From positions 1-44,499 of the IMG/VR virus record IMGVR_UViG_3300043446_000275: a stretch of 44,499 bases of DNA. The stretch is one strand, 5' to 3'. This document shows positions 15,049 to 22,185 of the stretch, piece after piece. Below the pieces are notes generated by a model that was not told where the DNA came from, did not search any database, and saw nothing but the letters and a program-made list of their open reading frames with translations. The stretch's first letter is position 1. Each line of letters starts with the position of its first letter. Origin of the DNA: a virus. The position numbers and the translations under genes were made by a program.

Positions 15049-15939
15049 TACAAATACATTTGAACCACTAGAACCAATTTGTTGTTGTGCATCAGGGCTT
15101 AACTTACTTGTATCAAACTGTTGATATCCAAACTGTTTAGCAAATCTGTTGACTAACTTCTGATACAATGCACCGCGACTTTCTCCCTTACCACTGAATA
15201 CAATAATCTTTGGTTGATATCCTTGTAGATATTTTTGTATTGCTGCCATCACAGTAGCAAATACTCTAGGGGCATCTTGGTCGTTAGTAGCATCAAAATT
15301 ATCCATCTTACTGAATTCAATATCAGTTACATTATCTCTGACAGGAACAAAGTTGATATCAATATACTGTCCTTGACGGTCATATGCTCTTGCGTGAATC
15401 TCTTTAGGACCAAACTGGTCATCCCATTCTAAATTATAACCATTGTCAAATAGTTCATCAAGTTGATTCTCTGGCTTGTCATATGCTCTACGGTCTGTGA
15501 GAGAAAATGTCATACCATTCACTGAATCTTTTCTACTATACAAGTCCCAGTCAGGGAGTAGTCTTTTAATCATCTTGGCATACAGTGCGATACGACTATC
15601 TTCTTTTGCATTGAATGTAATTTCTTCTACTCTATCAAGTCCGTATTCTTTTAAGAATGCTCGGGTAATATCTACTGCTGTTGACATTACTTCTGCTGAA
15701 TTACCTGTACCAGTTTGTCCGAACAAGTCTAACTCATCAGGGTCTACATCAGGTTTTCTTATTAAACGAAATTGTATTTCCCACTTCTTAGGATTAGCAA
15801 CACCAGTAAACGCTTGCCAAAGATAATCTCTATTACCTACTTTGAAGAACGCAGATACTTCGTTAGTACCAAGGCGCGCCCACTCCCAGTTTTTCTTACC
15901 GGGAGCAAATACTTCAGTGATAAATTCACTTGCTCTCAT
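15019..15939 (-). CDS. Virion-type protein with two related domains and a capsid-targeting-like N-terminus
   Basis: Starts MRASEFITEVFAPGKK, with ITE matching the prohead protease consensus. After it, residues about 15-150 form a domain ending in EEITFNAKEDSRIALYAKMI, and residues about 165-300 form a second ending in KIIVFSGKGESRGALYQKLV. Both have the order strand, (A/G)K-E-S-R, then ALY.K helix, so the gene looks like an internal duplication. The ESR.ALY.K pattern slightly recalls the acetyl-CoA loop and helix of GNAT enzymes, but the fold is uncertain. The ATG overlaps the GNAT stop (ATGA). Probably packaged and injected. Confidence 0.6.
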   Translation of the reverse strand: MRASEFITEVFAPGKKNWEWARLGTNEVSAFFKVGNRDYLWQAFTGVANPKKWEIQFRLIRKPDVDPDELDLFGQTGTGNSAEVMSTAVDITRAFLKEYGLDRVEEITFNAKEDSRIALYAKMIKRLLPDWDLYSRKDSVNGMTFSLTDRRAYDKPENQLDELFDNGYNLEWDDQFGPKEIHARAYDRQGQYIDINFVPVRDNVTDIEFSKMDNFDATNDQDAPRVFATVMAAIQKYLQGYQPKIIVFSGKGESRGALYQKLVNRFAKQFGYQQFDTSKLSPDAQQQIGSSGSNVFVLRRSNPLSV

Positions 15940-16646
15940 TTTCCTGTCCAGACTGCCATTAACGTAGTTGTAGCATCATATCCATATATTTTGCTTAATG
16001 AGTTCTTAACATAGGGTTCCAGTTGACCGTTACCAGGGACGACATCAAACGCCCAGTAACTAGCATACTTGTTTTGTCCGAGGAAGCGGCCACCTAGTTC
16101 CATGACTTGGTCTATTGTTTTTTCAATATTCTTTTCATGTTTTGAACCCGGAACAGCAATGCTCGTGTCAAGTTGACGATTTTCTAGTTGTAGTATACCT
16201 ATAACTTGAACTCCTGGGATATGGACTAAACTTAACCAATTACGTCTGCCACCTGGGGTTTGAGCAGAACCTGCCATTAATGGGCGTTTCATAATAGAGA
16301 GTACGATACCGTACAATGCTTTAGCCAACCCACGACCACGATAATCTTCATCTACTGTGATAGTCTCTACTGTGAGAGGTTGTTGTTTATTGTACCTAAT
16401 TGGTAAATCCGAGTTTTCAAGTTCTAAAACAGCAATAGCATCTGTGTGATTTTTGTTAGGATCAACTATGAGTATGCGTGTGAGATAACCTGCGTTTTCA
16501 ATAGCATAAGCAAAGCCACTGCCGCCAGGTAAAGGTTTTAATGTTGAGGGGTTTATATTGTTATAGTCCTGCAATGATTCTTTGCCGCCGCCGTATTGAT
16601 TTGCGGGAATAGCTTCAATCTCGGTTAAAAATTCACTTGCTCTCAT
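15936..16646 (-). CDS. GNAT-type acetyltransferase with capsid-targeting-like N-terminus
   Basis: Starts MRASEFLTEIEAIPANQ, with LTE as the likely protease site. The GNAT core is visible at residues about 108-130: ETITVDEDYRGRGLAKALYG, where RGRGLA is the acetyl-CoA pyrophosphate loop. A long beta-prone tail follows. The start overlaps the Dps stop (TAATG). Likely substrate: a host protein or small molecule after injection. It is one of three consecutive genes (Dps, GNAT, duplicated-domain protein) with tight overlaps. Confidence 0.7.
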   Translation of the reverse strand: MRASEFLTEIEAIPANQYGGGKESLQDYNNINPSTLKPLPGGSGFAYAIENAGYLTRILIVDPNKNHTDAIAVLELENSDLPIRYNKQQPLTVETITVDEDYRGRGLAKALYGIVLSIMKRPLMAGSAQTPGGRRNWLSLVHIPGVQVIGILQLENRQLDTSIAVPGSKHEKNIEKTIDQVMELGGRFLGQNKYASYWAFDVVPGNGQLEPYVKNSLSKIYGYDATTTLMAVWTGK

Positions 16647-17086
16647 TACTCACGTTCTTTTTTAAGAATACTACGAATGAACCATGCTTTCTTAGCATAC
16701 AAGTCTTGTAGTTCAGCCATGTAGTTAGCAATACCCTGTTGACGCTCTTGTGTTGCTTGGTCAAACATTTCAACAACTAACTGTATCATTGCTTCACAAT
16801 CTTGCAATGATTCTGCAAACATCAATTCAGCACGAGGAATTTTTGTTTGGTCTTGAATGATACTCAATTCAGCATAACGAGTTAAGCTACCCGGAGTGTA
16901 TGCACCTAAAATTCTTACATACTCTGCGATACGGTCGATTGTCCCGCTTACATCACCATACAATGTGTCAAAGAATTCATGGTATTGAGGGAAGTCACTA
17001 CCTTCAATGTTCCAATGAAAGTTTTGTGATTTGATAGCAAAACTTTGTGTGCTTGCTAGTAATGTTTTTAGGCTGTCTGATAACAT
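16646..17086 (-). CDS. dps: Dps-like ferritin-fold protein
   Basis: The 146 residues contain the Dps signature SQNFHWNIEGSDFPQYHEFFDTLYGD (two close His, then H, D and D/E ferroxidase ligands between subunits) and DRIAEYVRILGAYTPGSL. Length and four-helix layout fit Dps, which forms a 12-mer that stores iron and protects DNA from peroxide. The protein lacks a Lys-rich DNA-binding tail. An AGTAAATA late-type box lies three bases before the ATG. Packaged with or expressed beside injected effectors, it might guard DNA or sequester iron. Confidence 0.85.
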   Translation of the reverse strand: MLSDSLKTLLASTQSFAIKSQNFHWNIEGSDFPQYHEFFDTLYGDVSGTIDRIAEYVRILGAYTPGSLTRYAELSIIQDQTKIPRAELMFAESLQDCEAMIQLVVEMFDQATQERQQGIANYMAELQDLYAKKAWFIRSILKKERE

Positions 17087-17088
17087 AA

Positions 17089-17151
17089 TTATTTACTTGG
17101 TTGTGGGGGAGGACTACCTTTACGATTCCAATAGAATTCAAAGTAGTCCAT
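17089..17151 (-). CDS. Mini-ORF, 20 aa
   Basis: A 20-codon frame fits exactly in the gap between the GP88-like gene and Dps: MDYFEFYWNRKGSPPPQPSK, stop. The aromatic start and Pro-rich end look unlike random translation. The ATG overlaps a TAAATA sequence and no ribosome site is visible. The region could equally be just promoter sequence for dps. Confidence 0.3.
   Translation of the reverse strand: MDYFEFYWNRKGSPPPQPSK
17090..17097 (-). promoter_or_regulatory. Late-type box before dps
   Basis: AGTAAATA on the minus strand, two mismatches from TATAAATA, followed by ATT and the ATG. It resembles the box-next-to-start layout seen at 11.78, 14.5, 32.98 and 41.36 kb, but is weaker. Confidence 0.3.
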
Positions 17152-17155
17152 TTAT

Positions 17156-18394
17156 TTAGTGTCTCAATAGTAGTGTTGAAAGAACATTTGGATCGTTAGC
17201 ACTGATATCACCTTCACCAGGTGCAACGATAACATTGTACTTCATACCCTTAACTTTAGGCTTGCTTGTATACTCATCATAAGAAAGAATACTACTTGGG
17301 CTAATCTTATAAGCCTGTGCCAATCGTTGTTTTAGTTCTGGTAACTTTTCTGGTTGAACTTGCCATTGACCACTTGCTCCCTTGATTAAGTTACCTTTTT
17401 CATTCTTAACTAACAAGTCTTGGAACATTTCATCAGGAACGATACGACTGTTCTTAGTTGTATCTAAGTTAGGGTCAGCAGCCTTAACTTGTTTCTCTTG
17501 TGATGTATGAGCACCTTCACTCCAGTTGATAATGAAGTTCGCTGGCTTCTGTGCTAATGCTGCACCTGCCATCTTTGTATAAGCATAGAACTTAGTATCA
17601 GGATGCTTTTGTGCCATCTTCAATGCTAAGTCTAAGTATTCTGGACTAAAGAAGTCACCGGCATCATGCCAACGAATAGTTACGGTGTAGCCACCCTTCT
17701 TGCCTAATGCTTCTTCTTTAGCAATTTCGCTACTTAACTGACTGAAGAAACCATTTGGATCATTCAATAGATATGTTAAGATACGACCATCACTCAACCA
17801 AGCCGCCTTGAATTGAACTTTGCCGCCCTTCATAGCGAAACAATCAACTTTGCATGAACCAGCGCCTGGACATGTGTTAACAACAATTAGTTTGTTAGTA
17901 GATTCATCTACTGCGATACCTGTCAATGCTGCAAAGCCAACGTTAAAGAACTGTTCTAGGGCTCCGTTGCTATGCTTCATCTTTTCATTTTGCTTTAGTA
18001 ACTTTTTAGGGCGTTGCTTCAATGCTTCGATAACTGCTTCTTCTTTGAATCGTTTACCTGCTTCGTCATAGTACTCAATAGCACTACTACGATGAATATA
18101 AGGCATCTTGTACTTGTCAGTCTTTGTCTTACCAGTAGTATACTTAGGGATACCCTTCTTATCTACTTTAACATTTCCTTCTTTGTCTAAGTCATCAGTG
18201 CCTTTGATTCGTGTCATGTAGTCTTGAAACTCTTGACCACCTAACTCACGCTGTTGTGCTGGCAATATTGTTGCTTCATCAACTTCTTCATCACCTTGAC
18301 TAGCAACAAACTGTTGTGGTGTCATTACTTTAACACCGGCAAAAGCACCGGGTAGTTTTGGCGTTACGCCTTCAAATAGTTCTTTAAAATTCAT
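17156..18394 (-). CDS. GP88-like protein with capsid-targeting-like N-terminus
   Basis: The C-terminal two thirds resemble the phage 'gene product 88' family: VVNTCPGAGSCKVDCFAMKG (C175, C181, C185) and later TIRWHDAGDFFSPEYLDLAL, then DTKFYAYTKM. The Cys cluster suggests metal or Fe-S binding; the family's biochemical role is not known to me. The start MNFKELFEGV and EEVDEATI near residue 40 give two possible prohead-protease sites (LFE, VDE). It starts right after the modular polyprotein gene (one base apart). Confidence 0.65.
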   Translation of the reverse strand: MNFKELFEGVTPKLPGAFAGVKVMTPQQFVASQGDEEVDEATILPAQQRELGGQEFQDYMTRIKGTDDLDKEGNVKVDKKGIPKYTTGKTKTDKYKMPYIHRSSAIEYYDEAGKRFKEEAVIEALKQRPKKLLKQNEKMKHSNGALEQFFNVGFAALTGIAVDESTNKLIVVNTCPGAGSCKVDCFAMKGGKVQFKAAWLSDGRILTYLLNDPNGFFSQLSSEIAKEEALGKKGGYTVTIRWHDAGDFFSPEYLDLALKMAQKHPDTKFYAYTKMAGAALAQKPANFIINWSEGAHTSQEKQVKAADPNLDTTKNSRIVPDEMFQDLLVKNEKGNLIKGASGQWQVQPEKLPELKQRLAQAYKISPSSILSYDEYTSKPKVKGMKYNVIVAPGEGDISANDPNVLSTLLLRH

Positions 18395-18395
18395 A

Positions 18396-20705
18396 TTAAC
18401 AATTCCATCTCTTTAATGCTTTTGCTTTCGCTGTCGGACGACCCTTCTCATCCTTCATCGGGCCTTCAACGCCACTCATTCTAGCACAGAATGATTTACG
18501 GCGATTGGCTGCTTTACTGCCAGCTTTTAATTTGCTTGGCTTAGTTGTAACAGCAGTCTTTAACTTGCTACCTGGATTCTCTCTGCGATATGCTTTAACT
18601 GCTTTATCACTCATACCATCAGTCTTGTCACTCTTGTTGACTTTCTGCCAATCTTCTTTAGCAACTATATCTTTATCTTGTGGCTTGCTACCGATATCTT
18701 TATCTTTTGCTTTTGAACTGATACCTTTATCGGTACCCTTCTTAAAGATTTGTAAATCTCTGTATAAGTCATTTGCTAACTTATCTTCGGCTATCTCACC
18801 TTCAGGTAATACTCCCTTTGGACCGCCCCTCATTCTATAAGGGCTAGAAGCCTTCATTGTATCTGACCTTACTTTTTTGATAGTTCCAATTTTGCCCTTC
18901 TTATCTGTTTTATACAAATCATCTGGACCAATTGGTTCTCTATGTCCTAATGTATCAAGATTAGGTGCCTTAGTGTTTCTTCTTGAAGGAGAGCCACCGC
19001 GTAAAGCGTTCATTACTTCACCGACTGAATTAAATGTACCTTGAACATCATCTCCATAGCTACCTTCTTTGTCTTTGAAGTCAACTTTAATTTCACCTGT
19101 CTTTAAGTTATGCTCTATAGTACCGTCTGCATAGAAACCACCTTCACCATCATCGAACCAATATGACTTAACATCTGGATCAGATTGATAGTCATCTGGA
19201 TACCAACCAGACCAATTGCCGTGCAACTTTTCTAATGCTTTTTCTAAGTTGGCTTCACCTTCGTTAACTGGTACACAGTTATTAACACGAACGCCACCCT
19301 TCATCTTAGTTCCTTGCTTTTTATAACCGGTCCAGCACTTAGGATCTAAGCGTGTTTTTTCTTCCGCCACACCTTGCTGAAAGTCATCCATTGGGAAAGT
19401 TAAGAATTGTGTTCCTCTGCGTAAAATAATATTTGGTTCATCTTCATCAATTGAAATTCCCATTGATGCTAACGTCTTTTCGGCTTTTGCGTGTTGCTGT
19501 GCATTGCCTAACCACCACAATTTTACCAGTTTAACTAACAAATCATATTCATCATCGCTGTCACCATCAGATGGTTCAACTGCAAATTCGTTGAGTGCGC
19601 CTTCCGCCACACCTTGTTCTTCACTTTGAATATCTACAACATTACCACCTGATAGTTTAACCATCATTGGACCTTGTGGACCAAACATCTTCTTAAAGCC
19701 TGCTGTACTCATGCGACCAGCAACTGTACCATCTTCAATCTTACCAATACGACCTGAAGTAATAGGAACTGCCTTACTACTAGGTAAAATCTTTTTACCG
19801 TTGTGTCCTCTCATTGCTAATAGTTCTTGTAAGATACCGTCTGCGTTATCTATTACAACTTGTTTAGCTTCTTCTGGACTATGTGCTAGAACATAATAAA
19901 AGCGACCACGATAATCACTATACTTACCAGCATAGTAGTTGTTGAAAATAACAACTTGCCAAGTCTTTAGCCCCTTAAGAACATTAAATGTTGTCTCTGG
20001 ACTAGCTTCTGCCATGCCTTCTTCTTCTACTTTACCTGCATTGTGTGCTTTCCATGCAGTAGCATAAGCAATTGCTTTTTCTTTGTCTGTTAGTTTACCG
20101 TCTTTAGCATAGCCAGCTTTAATGTGCTTTACCATGCGTTCAGCTTTAGCTCCGGGAGGGGCTACTTCGTCAACTGATTCGTTCTTTGGATACCAAATCT
20201 TACCTGGACCAAATGCTTTATCAGCGATTTGTTGTGCAAGTCTGTTGCCAGTGCGAATATACCACTTACCTGTGCGAGTTTGCTTTAATCCAAGCTCTTG
20301 TGCTTTTGCCGGATCAGTTACATTATAGAAAATCATTCCAGTTTCTCTACGCATTCTATCATCGTACTCTGGATTGAACTCGTCATCTTCACGCTCTTTA
20401 CGACCAAAGCCAGTTACGCTTGAATCATAGTCACGCTGATATGCGTCACGGTTATTAAAGCGACCTTCTTTGACGGCTGCGCTGTTAGGATATTTTGCAC
20501 TGGTCTTGATACCAGCAAACATAGAGCCCTTACCGCGTCTTTGCATCTTTCCTACTGGTTGCGATACAGAAGCTACAGAGCCTGCACTAGTAGTACCGCA
20601 ATCTGATTCTAGCATTTCGTCACTACGACCGAACTTAGGTGGTATTGTTTTGACGCTAGGAGTCGATGCTGGGGTTAGATTTTCTTGTAAGTGTTTGATT
20701 TTCAT
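18396..20705 (-). CDS. Modular virion-internal polyprotein, 769 aa
   Basis: Low-complexity, charged linkers separate short globular blocks. The start MKIKHLQEN resembles a capsid-targeting peptide. Candidate (I/L/V/M)-x-E protease sites fall at block borders: SVDEVAPP, GMAEAS, QGVAEGAL, QGVAEEKT, PVNEGEAN, VLPEGEIAED. Blocks include TGMIFYNVTDPAKAQELG through KIWYPK, a helical KHIKAGYAKDGKLTDKEKA unit, WSGWYPDDYQSDPDVKSYWF and a Cys-containing end KSFCARMSGVEG...KALKRWNC that, from memory, recurs in many phage proteins. A late promoter lies about 22 bases upstream. Likely cleaved in the prohead into separate internal peptides. Confidence 0.6.
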   Translation of the reverse strand: MKIKHLQENLTPASTPSVKTIPPKFGRSDEMLESDCGTTSAGSVASVSQPVGKMQRRGKGSMFAGIKTSAKYPNSAAVKEGRFNNRDAYQRDYDSSVTGFGRKEREDDEFNPEYDDRMRRETGMIFYNVTDPAKAQELGLKQTRTGKWYIRTGNRLAQQIADKAFGPGKIWYPKNESVDEVAPPGAKAERMVKHIKAGYAKDGKLTDKEKAIAYATAWKAHNAGKVEEEGMAEASPETTFNVLKGLKTWQVVIFNNYYAGKYSDYRGRFYYVLAHSPEEAKQVVIDNADGILQELLAMRGHNGKKILPSSKAVPITSGRIGKIEDGTVAGRMSTAGFKKMFGPQGPMMVKLSGGNVVDIQSEEQGVAEGALNEFAVEPSDGDSDDEYDLLVKLVKLWWLGNAQQHAKAEKTLASMGISIDEDEPNIILRRGTQFLTFPMDDFQQGVAEEKTRLDPKCWTGYKKQGTKMKGGVRVNNCVPVNEGEANLEKALEKLHGNWSGWYPDDYQSDPDVKSYWFDDGEGGFYADGTIEHNLKTGEIKVDFKDKEGSYGDDVQGTFNSVGEVMNALRGGSPSRRNTKAPNLDTLGHREPIGPDDLYKTDKKGKIGTIKKVRSDTMKASSPYRMRGGPKGVLPEGEIAEDKLANDLYRDLQIFKKGTDKGISSKAKDKDIGSKPQDKDIVAKEDWQKVNKSDKTDGMSDKAVKAYRRENPGSKLKTAVTTKPSKLKAGSKAANRRKSFCARMSGVEGPMKDEKGRPTAKAKALKRWNC

Positions 20706-20726
20706 ATAAAATATCCGCTAATAAGA

Positions 20727-20734
20727 TATTTATC
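20727..20734 (-). promoter_or_regulatory. Late promoter box for the polyprotein gene
   Basis: GATAAATA on the minus strand, 21 bases before the ATG at 20705 and just before the end of the upstream protease gene. There is room for a normal leader here. Confidence 0.5.
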
Positions 20735-20739
20735 TATTT

Positions 20740-21492
20740 TCAAGGGTTTGTGATAGAAGTAATAATCCAGAAGTCACTACTCATTGTGGTATCCTGAATC
20801 ACTTGATAGGGCATGTAGAAATATCCGCGGTCTCCCCAGCCTGTTCCCCAGCTATTTCTAGCTATAAAACGCTGGGTAGAATCATTGTATCCTACTAATG
20901 TTACTGCGTGTCCACCCAATAATTGCTCACGAGCCTTGTTAGGATAAGGCATCATACCTGTTCTAGCAACATTATCAGTTTCAAAACTCTCGTAAACATC
21001 GAACCCGACAACAACAGGATAGCCCTGTGCTAATGCTGCTTTTACTGCTGCAAAATCAGCACAACGCTGATATGCTACTGCTTTTCTTGTGGCTGCGTTT
21101 GTGTAAGCCGCTTGGCTAGGGCGATATGCGAACTTTCTAGCGTCATAGGGCCATAATGATTCTAGTGGAGCACCAACTTTATTTACTGCTTTAATGCCAT
21201 CACGGATATATGCGCCTGAATCATAGTTAACTGTACCTTCGTAAACACGCTCCTGATAGTAAATAAACAAACGACTAACCTCTGTATTCTTCTTTGCTCT
21301 GCGGCATAGATATTCAATCAAACTTGCAATAGCGTTCCCAGTACAACTACCCAAATTTCCCTGATTTTCAATTGCTGAACAGTTTGCTCGTAAGTCTACG
21401 CTTGTAGGTACTGTTGCTAATGTTCTAGGGACGAAAGCGTGGTCTCTATTGTCTGCTTTATCTCTTTTCCAGTGGTAATTGTTGTTAGGCAT
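20740..21492 (-). CDS. Papain-like (C1A) cysteine protease
   Basis: The 250 residues carry the full C1 set: oxyanion Gln and Cys in NQGNLGSCTGNA (Q44, C50), His in GGHAVTLVGY (H195) and Asn in ARNSWGTGWG (N213). PTSVDLRANCSAIENQG is the usual mature-enzyme start. There is no signal peptide and no inhibitory propeptide (only about 30 residues precede the mature domain). AAGG precedes the ATG. Lying between fibre and internal-protein genes it is probably a virion protein; it may act on host proteins or the cell envelope. Confidence 0.88.
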   Translation of the reverse strand: MPNNNYHWKRDKADNRDHAFVPRTLATVPTSVDLRANCSAIENQGNLGSCTGNAIASLIEYLCRRAKKNTEVSRLFIYYQERVYEGTVNYDSGAYIRDGIKAVNKVGAPLESLWPYDARKFAYRPSQAAYTNAATRKAVAYQRCADFAAVKAALAQGYPVVVGFDVYESFETDNVARTGMMPYPNKAREQLLGGHAVTLVGYNDSTQRFIARNSWGTGWGDRGYFYMPYQVIQDTTMSSDFWIITSITNP

Positions 21493-21509
21493 TCTATTTT
21501 CCTTTATTA

Positions 21510-21517
21510 TATTTATT
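21510..21517 (-). promoter_or_regulatory. Late promoter box for the cysteine protease
   Basis: AATAAATA on the minus strand, 17 bases before the ATG at 21492, with an AAGG ribosome site between. It overlaps the end of the pirin-like gene. Confidence 0.4.
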
Positions 21518-22184
21518 TTAAATCGAACAATATAATCTCAGCGTCAGTTGTTTGTATATCTATTGAGACTTCATTCTCAAAACTATACCCGTCACCCTCG
21601 ATGAAATTATCATTGTTTATCGACCCGGATCCAGTAACCACATACAGATAGTATTTGCGTACTGGGTTTAGTTGAAAAGTATATGGTTCTGTGAATATCC
21701 CTGCTAGTAATCTAGCGTCAGCACGAATAGGTAGTGTAGCAGTTATATCACAAAACTTGTTTAGTTTATCTTCACGAGTAAACTGATGATAGTTGTAAAC
21801 GGGGGTTGCATTCTTAACTTCACTGCGAATCCATAACTGTAGATAACGAATAGGTTTGTCACTACCATTACCTTCACTATGAAACATACCCGATCCACTA
21901 CACATTCTTTGTACTGCACCAGAGGGTATGTCTATGTGTCCGTTCGTGTCATCTACATGGTAGCAGGGTCCATCAACTACATAACCAAAGATTTCTCTAT
22001 CAACATGCTTATGTCTGCCTACATGGTAGCCCGGCTCTACTCTATCATCGTTGATAGTCTCTAGTGCGCCAAAGTTCATATACTGCCAATCCATGTACGC
22101 TTGAAAAGTAAAGGTTCTATAACTTAATATAGAACCTTTAGTTTCAATAACGCCACGTGTGTTAGCAGGGCGTTTTGTTATCAT
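21513..22184 (-). CDS. Pirin-like bicupin
   Basis: The 223 residues match pirin layout. The N-terminal cupin contains EPGYHVGRHKHVDREIFGYV (three metal-type His and a Glu) and SGSGMFHSEGN. The C-terminal half ends in a second, weaker cupin (YLYVVTGSGSINNDNFIEGD). Bacterial pirins include quercetin dioxygenases and redox-sensing regulators. It sits directly after the fibre gene (one base) and is transcribed with it, an unusual place for a metabolic gene; a structural use of the cupin fold is possible. Confidence 0.75.
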   Translation of the reverse strand: MITKRPANTRGVIETKGSILSYRTFTFQAYMDWQYMNFGALETINDDRVEPGYHVGRHKHVDREIFGYVVDGPCYHVDDTNGHIDIPSGAVQRMCSGSGMFHSEGNGSDKPIRYLQLWIRSEVKNATPVYNYHQFTREDKLNKFCDITATLPIRADARLLAGIFTEPYTFQLNPVRKYYLYVVTGSGSINNDNFIEGDGYSFENEVSIDIQTTDAEIILFDLK

Positions 22185-22185
22185 A

